Positions 28,238 to 37,302 of a stretch of DNA of 64,000 bases are shown here, in pieces. The stretch is from Desulfopila aestuarii DSM 18488 (lineage in GTDB: Bacteria; Desulfobacterota; Desulfobulbia; Desulfobulbales; Desulfocapsaceae): NCBI RefSeq assembly GCF_900143695.1, contig NZ_FRFE01000014.1, positions 1 to 64,000 of the forward strand. Reading direction: 5' to 3'. Made by a program: the position numbers and the translations under genes. Each line of letters opens with the position of its first letter. The first letter of the stretch is position 1. The notes beneath the pieces are model-generated. The model saw nothing but the letters and a program-made list of their open reading frames with translations. It did not search any database and had not been told where the DNA came from.

Positions 28238-29250
28238 TCCCTCCCCTCCCCTTGCCCATTCGGACGGTCAGGGGGAGGGCTGCATGATCTCCAGCCTTTC
28301 ATATCTGGTCAATCCTTCGACCCACCTTGCACCTTAGGCCCACATTGCACTATCACCTCATGTTTCCCTGCGCTTTCAAGGCGATACTACCACTCCGTAT
28401 CCTTCAGATATATTGAGCAACCACTTAACTCTTATTGATATTCAAGAAAAAATGGCCTGTCACTGGTTCGATTCAGGTGAGGTGGTTACTCGCAATTGCC
28501 CATAACTGCTGAATCTCCGCTTACGTCAACGCCGATTCCCTTCTCAATCATCAACGCCCTCTCGTCACCTTATGACAATTTTAGAGCCAATCTAAATAAT
28601 TGACTTTTAAAATCCCTGTCTGTAGATTCGATTCTGCTTGACTGGCAAGGGCTGGAGAGCAGCCGCTCGGATAACGCAACACATCGCGACCTACCCAGCG
28701 CTGCCCCCCCGACTACTGACGACATAACAAGGTTCATGTTGTATGAGGTACAGTCTACTTACATATTCTCACCTGATGCTGCCCGTCGTAGCAACCGACG
28801 CGGAAACTGCGGCTTGTCGTCTTTTCCGCCCTGCGGTATCCCGTCAACACCACCCTGTTCAACATTGCGGGTAAGGCGATGATTGTGAGTACTACATTAT
28901 CACCGAATCTCCCTCTCACCCGCCATACTGTCACATCCAGTATCTTTACTACCCAACTACCCGTGGCCGGACAGCAATGTTTCCAGAAAACAGTGTTTTC
29001 TCTTGTCAACACGGGTAGTTCGAATTTAGCACAGCAGAAAAATCCGATACTCCGCGCAAGCAGAGCCGGGGCGACGCCCTTTTTGTCTGCACGGAAAACC
29101 ACGAACCGCTCTCAACCATCATGGAGGTACAGCTGCGACATGACTGGCGGTGCGTCTACCGCTGCCTGAAGCGTGATGTTGTTCGTTCTGACTGACAATC
29201 GAGTTATCCTGCCCCGTTAACGCGGGCAGGGCAGAAAGAGGATTGAGTTT
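28238..29250. other. 1-kb gene-poor leader region ahead of the hdr-met operon
   Basis: No convincing gene. CCCTCCCC (28239-28246) and GGGGAGGG (28272-28279) can pair just after the small gene, without a T-tract. CCTGCCC (29208-29214) and GGGCAGG (29224-29230) form a hairpin 20 bases before the hdrCB start, close to its ribosome site. A minus-strand frame at 28755-29102 looks like noise. Promoter and leader of the hdr-met operon must lie here. Confidence 0.45.
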
Positions 29251-30573
29251 ATGGCAGAAAGCAGTATCAAAATCAAAGGCAAGAAAGAGAGCTTCTTCAT
29301 GGACAAGGTTAAGGAGATTCTGCCGGAAGGCGGGAACTTGAACCTCTGTCTCACCTGCGGCGCCTGCGCCTCAGGATGTCCAGCCACCGGTCTTGCGGAT
29401 ATGGATCCCCGCAAGTTTCTCCGGATGTGCGCCATGGGCATGGATGAAGAAGTGACCACGACTCCCTGGGTCTGGATGTGTACCATGTGTCAACGGTGCA
29501 TCTATGTCTGCCCCATGAAGATCGACATCCCTCAGTTGGTTTTTAATGCACGAGGCACATGGCCTCGCGACCAACGCCCCAAGGGCATCCGAGATTCCTG
29601 TGACATGGCCCTTAGGAACCCCTCTAACAGCGCCATGGGCACAGCCCCCGACGATTTTGTATTCGTCGTTGAAGATGTCCTGGCTGAATATCAGGAAGCA
29701 CAACCCGAATTCGCCGATATGGTCGCCCCTATCGACAAAGAAGGTGCGCATTTCTTTCTCAATCAGAACTCCCGCGAACCGGTAACCGAACCGGACGAGA
29801 TGGTACCGCTCTGGAAAATCCTGCATCTGGCCGGCGTTGACTGGACCTACGGATCCAAAGGCTGGGCCGCGGAAAACTATTGTCTGTTCCTGGCAGACAA
29901 TCAGTGCTGGGAGCATGTCACCAGGGTTTCGGCGAAGCAGGCAGATGACCTGGGGTGCAAGGTCTTTCTCAATACGGAGTGAGGACACATAACATTCTCA
30001 GTCCGGGCCGGACTGAAAAAATTCGGAATTGACCACAAATTTGAAGTTGCCTCAATCTATTCGTACTATGCCAAATGGATCCGCGAGGGCCGACTGAAAG
30101 TCAGCTCAGAGTGGAACAGAGAACGCAAAGTGAAGTTCACCATTCAGGATCCCTGTCAGATCGTGCGCAAGGGCTTTGGCGACGAAATCGCCGATGACCT
30201 TCGGTTCGTGATCAAATCCGTGGTTGGTGAGGAGAACGTCATTGAGATGACACCCAACAAGTCAAACAACTACTGCTGCGGCGGCGGTGGCGGATTCCTG
30301 CAGTCAGGATTCACCGAAGAACGCCGGGCTTACGGCAAGAAGAAGTTTGACCAGATTATTGAGACCGGAGCCGACTACTGTATCACCGGCTGCCACAACT
30401 GCCACGCGCAGGTCCATGATATCGGGCATCATTTCGGTGGAACATACCAGACCGTACACATCTGGACGCTCATCTGCCTCTCTTTGGGCATTCTTGGACC
30501 AAACGAGAGAACGTACTTAGGTGACGACTTGAAAGATGTAGACGTTTTCCACCCAGAATCTTCTCTGTACTGA
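29251..30573 (+). CDS. Fused HdrC-HdrB iron-sulfur protein; predicted selenoprotein (UGA at 29980-29982 read as Sec244)
   Basis: 440 residues if the in-frame TGA is read as selenocysteine. The N-terminal HdrC part has two 4Fe-4S motifs (C33, C36, C39, C43; C77, C80, C83, C87). The HdrB part follows: a first CCG-like region with C211, C219, C236 and U244 in N-T-E-U-G-H, and a second complete CCG motif (C302, C342-C343, C381, C384). The same frame continues past the TGA with conserved protein, and a SECIS-like hairpin lies 15 bases downstream. In the MetVF-Hdr-MvhD enzyme this subunit would pass bifurcated electrons; the Sec probably sits at a non-cubane cluster. RBS is AGAGGA. Confidence 0.88.
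29995..30019 (+). other. Bacterial SECIS-like hairpin inside the hdrCB coding region
   Basis: TCAGTCC (29998-30004) pairs perfectly with GGACTGA (30010-30016) around the loop GGGCC; two more A-U pairs extend it after one mismatch. The apical loop starts 22 nucleotides after the UGA and begins with GG, both within the known bacterial SECIS rules. It would bind SelB and direct Sec insertion. Confidence 0.8.
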
Positions 30574-30747
30574 GATTTAGGCTGATGCACCGGGAAACGA
30601 TTGAACACCGGAACTGATTGTTGGTTCCGCAAAAAGGCTGAAAATATATAAATTTCCAGCCTTGCAGATGATCGATCAGACTGTCTGTCCTGCAAGGCTG
30701 GACGCTTTTTGCGGGGTGATCAACAAATTGAAAAGGAGCTAAAACGT

Positions 30748-31620
30748 ATGACTTTTCAGAAACGATTGGCAGCAAAGGAATTCGTCGTGCTGGCGGAAAT
30801 GCATACCCCGAAAGGGGTAAACATCTCCCGCCTGGTCAATGATGCCCGCAAGGTCAAGGGCAAGGTAGATGCAGTGGTTATCCCCGGCATGGATAACGGC
30901 ATCATGCGGATGAGTGCTCTTGGCGGCGGAGTCCTGATGCAGCAACAGGGCATTGAGGCCATCATGCATGTCTATTGTCGAGACCGCAACCGTATGGCCC
31001 TGCAGGGCGACATTCTGGCTGCCCATGTGCTGGGTGTCCAGAATCTGATTGTTGCCCACAGCGAGGATATCACCGAAGGCGATCACCGCGAGGCAAAGCC
31101 GGTCAACGATATCGACGAGGTCCAGCTGCTCGAGGCAATCGGCAAACTCCAGAAGGGTAAGGACATGGAAGGGTTTGAGCTTGACGGCATCCCCTCCTTT
31201 AACACAGGCTGCACTTTTGGTCCATATACCGACCCCAAAAGTATGGAAGCACAACTGAAACTGGCCAAGGCCAAAGTCGAAGCTGGCGCCAAATACATCA
31301 TCACCCCGCCGGTTTTCGATATGGAGCATTTCAAAGGATTCTATGCCAAGGTGAAAGAACTTGGTGTTCCAGTTATCCCCACCGTGTTCCTCATCAAATC
31401 CCTGGCCATCGCCCAGTACATCGCCTCCACCGATCCTGGGGCCCATATCTCCGAAGATGTTATCAGCCGCATCCGCAAATCCAAAGAGCGGGAGCTTGAA
31501 GGCATCAAGATCGCAGGCGAAACCATCGCAGCACTTCGCGAACTCGCCCAGGGCGTCATGATCCAGACCCTAGGCTGGGAATACAAACTGCCCGAGATAC
31601 TCGACGCAGCCGGAATCTGA
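30748..31620 (+). CDS. metF: Methylenetetrahydrofolate reductase-like protein 1 (MetF type)
   Basis: 290 residues from ATG 30748, with AAGGAG ten bases upstream. It has the MetF TIM-barrel pattern: an early E-M-H-T-P-K-G for the E-x-x-P-x catalytic area, D-R-N-R-M-A-L-Q, the F-N-T-G-C-T-F segment and G-A-K-Y-I-I-T-P-P-V-F-D. MetF binds FAD and reduces methylene-THF to methyl-THF. It is placed between the HdrCB and HdrA genes, and a second MetF lies at 35874. The two differ clearly, and here a P-P-V-F replaces the usual T-Q-x-F/Q-P-x-Y, so this copy may be a divergent, perhaps structural, subunit. Confidence 0.85.
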   Translation: MTFQKRLAAKEFVVLAEMHTPKGVNISRLVNDARKVKGKVDAVVIPGMDNGIMRMSALGGGVLMQQQGIEAIMHVYCRDRNRMALQGDILAAHVLGVQNLIVAHSEDITEGDHREAKPVNDIDEVQLLEAIGKLQKGKDMEGFELDGIPSFNTGCTFGPYTDPKSMEAQLKLAKAKVEAGAKYIITPPVFDMEHFKGFYAKVKELGVPVIPTVFLIKSLAIAQYIASTDPGAHISEDVISRIRKSKERELEGIKIAGETIAALRELAQGVMIQTLGWEYKLPEILDAAGI

Positions 31621-31692
31621 TCGGAACACAGGGACAAGAACCAAATATTATGTTGTTCAACCCTGCTTAACCTGTGCAAATGAAGGGTAGAA

Positions 31693-34600
31693 ATGCAGAA
31701 CACAAATAGACTCCAAAGCAGCAACAAGGTACTTGTTATCGGCGGAGGTCTCGGTGGTATCCGTACAGCTCTCGATCTGGCAGAGGCGGAAAAGGATGTT
31801 ATCCTGGTGGATAAAGCCCCGGCAATCGGCGGCCTGATGACCCAGCTTGACCGTACTTTTCCGACCAACAACTGCGATCTGTGCACACTCGCCCCGCATC
31901 TTTCGGAAGGCAGTCGCCAGAAGCATATCGAGTTGCTCTCTTTAACCAGCGTAACCGACGTCAAGGGCGAAAAAGGCAACTTCACCGTCAGTCTGAAAAC
32001 CGCTCCCAGATATATCAACCTCGACAAATGCACCGCCTGCGGCGCGTGCTATAAAGCGTTTCCGGAGTGCGTCACCTTCACTCCGGGTCTTGATCATCGT
32101 GCCCCCACCTGTATGCGCTATCCCCAGTCAACTCCGCAAGCCTACGCGGTGGATCTCGCCAAGTGCAGTGATGTGGAAGCGTTGATGAAAGTCTGTCCGA
32201 CCGGGGCCATCGTTCCGGATGATCTGGGCAGAAACCAGGAAGTAAAGTGCGGCGCCATCGTCTTCAGCCCCGGTGCGGCCCTTTTTGATCCCAGTCATCT
32301 CGACTATCTCGCCTATGCTACCAACCCCGATGTGGTAACCGCCCTTGAGTATGAGCGGATCCTCTCTGCATCCGGGCCGACCATGGGCAAATTGACTCGG
32401 CCTTCCAACGGTGAACAGCCGAAAAAGATCGCCTGGATCCAGTGTATCGGCTCCCGCGGTCTGCAAAAGGGCTCAGGCGAATACTGCTCGAGCGCCTGCT
32501 GCATGTTCGCTTTGAAAGAAGCTATGGTGACCCGTGAGCGCTTCGGTGACGATATCGAAACCACCATCTTCTACATGGACATGCGTACCTTCGGCAAAGA
32601 CTACGAGCTGTATCTTCAGCGAGCAGTCAATGAGTTCGGTGTTCGCCTGGTCCATAGTCGACCGCACAGTATTCTGCAGCCTGAGGGAGAGACCAAACTG
32701 AAACTCTCCTACACCAACGACGGTTCGACCCAGCAGCACGATGAAGATTTTGACATGGTAGTGCTTTCCACCGGCTTTAAGGTGGCCGATGATGTCAAAG
32801 TCCTGGCCGGCAAGATGGGAATTGACCTCCATAGCGACGGCTTTCCGAAAACAGAAGGCTTCAATGCCCACGCCACTTCCGTTCCCGGAATTTATGTCTG
32901 CGGCACCTTCGAGGCCCCGAAAGATATACCGGAAACGATGGTTCAGGCCAGCGCAGCCGCCTGCCTTGCATCCGGCGACGTTGCCAGCGTAAAAGTCGAA
33001 GAAGACACTGAAGATCTCTTCCCGGCCGAGCGTGAAGTCACCGGCGAAGAGCCGAAGGTCGGCGTCTTTATCTGCGACTGCGGCGAGAACATCGGCTCCA
33101 CCGTCAACGTCGAGACGCTCGTTGAAGATGCCCTGAAACTCTCCAATGTTGCGGTGGCCAAAGCAGTCGGCCATGGTTGCAGTCGGGAATCGATGGCCAT
33201 CATCAAAAGCGCTATCGAGGAAGAAGGAATCAACCGGGTAGTTATCGGCGGCTGTTCGCCAAGAACTCATCAGGAAAAATTCCAGGATCTCTTGAAGAGT
33301 GCAGGACTCAATAAATATCTGCTCGAAATCGCCAATATCCGTGAACAGGCTACCTGGGTACATTCTGGCGATCCGGCAAAAGCCACTGCCAAGGCCTGTG
33401 AGCTGATCCGAATGGCCACAGCCGCAGCAGTCAAGGCCCAACCGCTAGCCGATTATACCTTGCCGATGAACAAGGATGTACTGGTTGTCGGTGGGGGCGT
33501 TACCGGTATGACCACGGCGCTTGAGCTGGCAGACAAAGGCTCGAAAGTCTACCTCGCTGAAAAGACCAAAGAGCTTGGCGGCGTTGCCAACAAGCTGAAG
33601 AAAACCCTTGAGGGTGCAAACGTTCAGGAGTTTGTGGCAGACTTGGTCGCCAAAACCAAGGCTCATGAGAATATTGAAGTAATCACAAGCGCCCTGATCG
33701 TTGATCATATCGGTATGCCGGGTATGTTCAAGACCGGTATGCAGGTTGGACGACAGATGTTCTACCGTCAGATTGAGCACGGAGTAACAATTATGGCCAC
33801 CGGGGCTAAGCCTAACCGCCCCAAAGCCTACATGCTCGATGAATGCGACAAGGTCGTCACCCAGATCGAGATCCAGAATCTGATCGAGGAACAGCCGGAT
33901 GTCGTAAAAGGCTGGGACAACGTGGTGATGATTCAGTGTGTCGGTTCGCGCATTCCGGACAATCCCAACTGTTCCCGCATCTGCTGTCAGAACGCCGTGA
34001 AAAATTCACTCCGTATTCTGGAGTTGAACCCCAACGCACGCATTTTTGTGCTCTACCGGGATATGCGGACCTACGGACGGCAGGAAGAGTATTATCGCAA
34101 AGCCAGGGCAAAAGGTGTCATGTTTGTACGCTACGACCTCGACAATACCCCGCAGGTCGATGCGGTGGACGGACTGGTGGATGTCACCTACCATGACCCG
34201 ATTCTCGGGATGAAGGTCACGGTCAGTGCCGACTGCCTCTGCCTCAGCACCGGTCTTATCGCCGACCACGATTCCAACGAGGAATTGGCGATGACCTTCA
34301 AGCTGCCGCGCACCGTCGACGGCTATTTCCTTGAAGATCATGTCAAACTCAGACCGGTGGATCTACCGGTACCCGGCTTCTTTGTCGCGGGAACCGCCCA
34401 TTCGCCCAAGACCATTCGGGAAAGCGTTACCCAGGCACGGGCCGCTGCATCGCGCGCCCAAACCATGCTCGCACGCGATGTCATAAACCTCGGTGCGCGG
34501 GTTGCAAGGGTCGACAAGAAGAAGTGCGCAACCTGTCTGGTCTGCGTACGGGCCTGTCCGTTTGATATTCCGTTTATCAATGCTGACAGGTACTCCGAGA

Positions 34601-34734
34601 TCGATCCTGCCAAGTGCCATGGCTGCGGTGCCTGCGTCTCCGAATGTCCGGCCAAAGCCATTCAGCTTATGGAGTTCGAGGATGACCGGATACTCGCCAA
34701 GCTGGAAGAACTTTTTGAGAAGGTGGAAGCATAA
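31693..34734 (+). CDS. hdrA: Double-length HdrA-like flavin-based electron-bifurcating subunit
   Basis: 1013 residues, about twice a simple HdrA flavin domain. Two FAD folds are seen (V-L-V-I-G-G-G-L-G-G near residue 13; V-L-V-V-G-G-G-V-T-G near 598). Between them is the HdrA N-terminal-like region (V-G-V-F-I-C-D-C-G-E-N-I-G). The C-terminus has two standard 4Fe-4S motifs (C-A-T-C-L-V-C-V-R-A-C-P; C-H-G-C-G-A-C-V-S-E-C-P). The ferredoxin insert in the first half is altered (C-T-A-C-G-A-C-x6-C and a two-Cys remnant). HdrA bifurcates electrons at FAD; with MvhD downstream it would couple NAD(P)H or ferredoxin to MetVF. Confidence 0.9.
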   Translation: MQNTNRLQSSNKVLVIGGGLGGIRTALDLAEAEKDVILVDKAPAIGGLMTQLDRTFPTNNCDLCTLAPHLSEGSRQKHIELLSLTSVTDVKGEKGNFTVSLKTAPRYINLDKCTACGACYKAFPECVTFTPGLDHRAPTCMRYPQSTPQAYAVDLAKCSDVEALMKVCPTGAIVPDDLGRNQEVKCGAIVFSPGAALFDPSHLDYLAYATNPDVVTALEYERILSASGPTMGKLTRPSNGEQPKKIAWIQCIGSRGLQKGSGEYCSSACCMFALKEAMVTRERFGDDIETTIFYMDMRTFGKDYELYLQRAVNEFGVRLVHSRPHSILQPEGETKLKLSYTNDGSTQQHDEDFDMVVLSTGFKVADDVKVLAGKMGIDLHSDGFPKTEGFNAHATSVPGIYVCGTFEAPKDIPETMVQASAAACLASGDVASVKVEEDTEDLFPAEREVTGEEPKVGVFICDCGENIGSTVNVETLVEDALKLSNVAVAKAVGHGCSRESMAIIKSAIEEEGINRVVIGGCSPRTHQEKFQDLLKSAGLNKYLLEIANIREQATWVHSGDPAKATAKACELIRMATAAAVKAQPLADYTLPMNKDVLVVGGGVTGMTTALELADKGSKVYLAEKTKELGGVANKLKKTLEGANVQEFVADLVAKTKAHENIEVITSALIVDHIGMPGMFKTGMQVGRQMFYRQIEHGVTIMATGAKPNRPKAYMLDECDKVVTQIEIQNLIEEQPDVVKGWDNVVMIQCVGSRIPDNPNCSRICCQNAVKNSLRILELNPNARIFVLYRDMRTYGRQEEYYRKARAKGVMFVRYDLDNTPQVDAVDGLVDVTYHDPILGMKVTVSADCLCLSTGLIADHDSNEELAMTFKLPRTVDGYFLEDHVKLRPVDLPVPGFFVAGTAHSPKTIRESVTQARAAASRAQTMLARDVINLGARVARVDKKKCATCLVCVRACPFDIPFINADRYSEIDPAKCHGCGACVSECPAKAIQLMEFEDDRILAKLEELFEKVEA

Positions 34735-35174
34735 TGGAAAATTTTGAACCGGTAATTGTGGCCTTCTGCTGCCACTACTGTGCCTATACCGCGGCGGATA
34801 TGGCTGGGACCCAGAGACTCACCTATCCCTCCAATGTCAAAATCATTCGCGTCCCCTGTTCCTGCAAGGTTGACGCCCTGCATTTGGTCAAAGCTTTTGA
34901 AAAAGGTGCCGACGGCGTCTATGTCGCCGGTTGCCTCAAAGGCGACTGCCATTTCAACAATGGTAATGACCGGGCAGCCAGCAGGGTCGCCTACGTCAAG
35001 AAGTATTTGGAAGAGTTAGGTATCGAAAGCGAGAGGCTGGCAATGTTTCGCATGTCGGCGGGCATGGGTTTTCAGTTCGCCCAGACCGCCAAGGACATGA
35101 CGGAAAAAATCCGGGAGCTTGGACCAAGTCCGATCAATGTTGCCAAGGCCCAGTTAAAGGGAGAGGCTGCGTGA
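34734..35174 (+). CDS. mvhD: MvhD-type hydrogenase/Hdr 2Fe-2S subunit
   Basis: 146 residues, normal for the FrhD/MvhD delta family. Cysteines for a 2Fe-2S site are conserved: F-C-C-H-Y-C-A-Y near the N-terminus, V-P-C-S-C-K-V and G-C-L-K-G-D-C-H-F. MvhD hands electrons from hydrogenase or dehydrogenase to HdrA. Its ATG overlaps the hdrA stop by one base (TAATG), which couples translation. No hydrogenase genes are nearby, so it probably links HdrA to MetV as in the Moorella complex. Confidence 0.93.
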   Translation: MENFEPVIVAFCCHYCAYTAADMAGTQRLTYPSNVKIIRVPCSCKVDALHLVKAFEKGADGVYVAGCLKGDCHFNNGNDRAASRVAYVKKYLEELGIESERLAMFRMSAGMGFQFAQTAKDMTEKIRELGPSPINVAKAQLKGEAA

Positions 35175-35208
35175 GCAGAGGTTAACCCAAGAAGGAGAAT
35201 GAATTACA

Positions 35209-35877
35209 ATGATCACCGCTGAACGTAAACCTTTAGAAGAAATCATAGCCTGCGTCGCGCCTTTTCGAAAAGTCCTGCTCGTCGGCTGCAATGAGTGCGT
35301 CACGGTCTGTGCCGCCGGTGGCCGCAAGGAAGTCGGACTGCTTGCCTCCGGGCTGCATATGGCTCTTCTGCAACAGGGCAAGAGCGTGGAAATCCGCGAG
35401 CACACCCTGGAGCGCCAATGCGATCCCGAGTATGTCGAAGAGCTCAACTCCTTGATCGACGGTGCCGACGCTGTACTGTCCATGGCCTGTGGCTGTGGCG
35501 TACAGACCATCGCCGGCCGTTACAAGGACAAGCCGGTCTTTCCTGCAGTAAATACCAAATTTATGGGCGCTTCCGAACGTCAGGGCGTCTGGGCTGAACG
35601 CTGCCAGGGTTGCGGCAACTGTCTGCTCGGCCAGACCGGTGGCATCTGCCCCATCGCCAGATGTGCCAAACGACTGATGAACGGCCCCTGTGGCGGTTCT
35701 ACCAAAGGCAGCTGCGAGATCGATCCGGATACAGACTGCGCATGGCAACTCATATGGGACCGGCTCAAAGCACTGGGCCTGACCGAGAACTATGTGGAAA
35801 TGATCCCGGCCAAAGATTGGCGGACCAGCATCGGCAATGGCCCCCGTAAGATTATCAGAGAGGATTTGGCAGAATGA
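35209..35877 (+). CDS. metV: MetV-like methylene-THF reductase accessory subunit (MTHFR C-terminal domain)
   Basis: 222 residues. The N-terminal half is an alpha/beta domain (V-L-L-V-G-C-N-E-C-V-T-V-C-A-A-G-G); the C-terminal half carries the Cys-rich signature C-Q-G-C-G-N-C, then G-I-C-P-I-A-R-C-A-K and N-G-P-C-G-G. MetV is the zinc/iron-sulfur partner of MetF in acetogens; it passes electrons to the MetF flavin. ATG has AAGGAG upstream and the stop overlaps the next metF start by four bases (ATGA). Order MvhD-MetV-MetF fits a single complex. Confidence 0.92.
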   Translation: MITAERKPLEEIIACVAPFRKVLLVGCNECVTVCAAGGRKEVGLLASGLHMALLQQGKSVEIREHTLERQCDPEYVEELNSLIDGADAVLSMACGCGVQTIAGRYKDKPVFPAVNTKFMGASERQGVWAERCQGCGNCLLGQTGGICPIARCAKRLMNGPCGGSTKGSCEIDPDTDCAWQLIWDRLKALGLTENYVEMIPAKDWRTSIGNGPRKIIREDLAE

Positions 35878-36797
35878 AAACAGATAGCAAGTTAGAAAAA
35901 ATATTAGCCGCAGGTCATCTGGCAGTCACCGGCGAATGTGGTCCGCCACGCGGGTGTATGCCGGATAAAGTTCGCGAAAAAGCCAAGTACCTGGAAGGCG
36001 TTGTCGATGCCGTCAACATCACCGACAACCAGACCGCTATGGTTCGTATGTCAAGCTTTGCCGCATCGGTTATAGTGAAGCAGGAAGGGCTCAACCCTCT
36101 CCTGCAGATGGTATCCCGTGACCGTAATCGCCTTTCCATGCAGGCAGACATCATCGGCGCCTATTCACTTGGCATCGACACCATGCTCTGCCTCTCTGGC
36201 GACCATACCAGATTTGGCGATCATCCAATGGCCCTCAATGTTCACGACCTTGATTCAATCCAGATGATCAAGATGGTCAAGGATATGCGTGATGAAGGCA
36301 AGTTCCAGGGCGGTGCTGAGATCAAAGGGGCTCCAAAGATGTTCATCGGTGCTGCAGCAAACCCCTTTGCCGACCCGTTTGAACTGCGGGTCATGCGCCT
36401 TGCCAAGAAAATCAACGCCGGTGCTGACTTCATTCAAACCCAGTGCATCTTCAATGTCCCGAAATTTGAGCAGTGGATGGAAGGCGTTCGCAAAATGGGG
36501 TTGCACAAGAAGACCTACATCCTGGCCGGTGTCACCCCGATGAAGTCCGTCGGCGCCGCCCGTTTCATGCAGAAAAGAGTACCAGGCATGGACGTTCCTC
36601 AGGAATTGGTTGATCGTATGGCTTCCGTTCCCAAAGAAGAGCAGGCGGAAGAAGGTGTGAAAATCTGTGTTGAAACCATCCAGCGACTGAAACAAGTTGA
36701 AGGTGTCTCCGGTTTCCACATCATGGCAATCGAATGGGAAGAAAAAGTTCCAGAAATTTGCGAAAGAGCGGGACTTCTTCCAAGACCTCAGGTATAA
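35874..36797 (+). CDS. metF: Methylenetetrahydrofolate reductase 2 (MetF)
   Basis: 307 residues with the full MetF TIM-barrel marks: V-T-G-E-C-G-P-P-R-G near the N-terminus (active-site Glu), D-R-N-R-L-S-M-Q, C-L-S-G-D-H, G-A-A-A-N-P-F and A-D-F-I-Q-T-Q-C-I-F-N, the typical folate/FAD segment. It reduces methylene-THF to methyl-THF in the methyl branch. The start overlaps metV (ATGA), so both are made together. This copy is closer to classical MetF than the one at 30748 and is the likely catalytic subunit. Confidence 0.92.
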   Translation: MKTDSKLEKILAAGHLAVTGECGPPRGCMPDKVREKAKYLEGVVDAVNITDNQTAMVRMSSFAASVIVKQEGLNPLLQMVSRDRNRLSMQADIIGAYSLGIDTMLCLSGDHTRFGDHPMALNVHDLDSIQMIKMVKDMRDEGKFQGGAEIKGAPKMFIGAAANPFADPFELRVMRLAKKINAGADFIQTQCIFNVPKFEQWMEGVRKMGLHKKTYILAGVTPMKSVGAARFMQKRVPGMDVPQELVDRMASVPKEEQAEEGVKICVETIQRLKQVEGVSGFHIMAIEWEEKVPEICERAGLLPRPQV

Positions 36798-36845
36798 AAA
36801 TGATAATAAAAACTCAATTCAACCTCGTCCAAGGAGGAATTACAC

Positions 36846-37229
36846 GTGAGCGATAAGCAACTGATTTTGGTCGTAGACGACGATACGGATCTCGTGGAAA
36901 TGGTCTCCATGAAGCTGGAGAATGAGAACTTCCGGGTAGCCAAGGCCTATGACGGAATCGAGGCGATGGACAAGATCAAGGAAGAACGCCCCGCCCTGAT
37001 CATTCTCGATGTCATGATGCCGCGAAAAGACGGCTACACGCTTTGTGATGAATTGAAAAAATCCGATGAGTACAAGGATATTTGTATTGTCCTTCTCACT
37101 GCAGTGACCGAGGCCATCGGCTCAACCAACTACACCCACATGGGTGGTAAAACTACACTGGCAAACGACTTTATTCCGAAACCGATCGATCTGGATAAGC
37201 TCGTCTCCATCGTCAAAGACAACCTGTAA
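36846..37229 (+). CDS. Single-domain response regulator
   Basis: 127 residues, receiver domain only: D-D-D near residues 11-13, phospho-acceptor D55 in I-I-L-D-V-M-M-P-R-K-D-G, conserved T (L-L-T-A) and the late K (I-P-K-P-I-D). The start is GTG with AAGGAGG ten bases upstream. It follows metF by 48 bases and is ended by a strong terminator, so it belongs to the hdr-met operon. It has no output domain and must act by protein contact. The kinase at 38386 is the nearest partner. Confidence 0.9.
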   Translation: MSDKQLILVVDDDTDLVEMVSMKLENENFRVAKAYDGIEAMDKIKEERPALIILDVMMPRKDGYTLCDELKKSDEYKDICIVLLTAVTEAIGSTNYTHMGGKTTLANDFIPKPIDLDKLVSIVKDNL

Positions 37230-37243
37230 GAACAAGAACCCTC

Positions 37244-37285
37244 CGCCGGTCTTTTCCCCAATTTTGGGAAAAGACCGGCGTTTTT
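37244..37285 (+). terminator. Strong rho-independent terminator of the hdr-met operon
   Basis: A perfect 15-bp stem (CGCCGGTCTTTTCCC / GGGAAAAGACCGGCG) with a seven-base loop and five T. It lies 15 bases after the response-regulator stop. Confidence 0.95.
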
Positions 37286-37302
37286 CGCATCATAGGAGAG
37301 GT

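Noticed and set aside
28461-28500. tRNA-like GGTTCGATTC segment
   Set aside because: No acceptor or anticodon stem could be paired around it.
28755-29102. Minus-strand frame of 115 residues
   Set aside because: No ribosome site, odd composition and no family match.
29980-29982. TGA as a true stop or a nonsense mutation splitting hdrCB into two genes
   Set aside because: The downstream half continues in the same frame with conserved residues, has no start codon with a ribosome site at the break, and a SECIS-like stem lies at the right distance.
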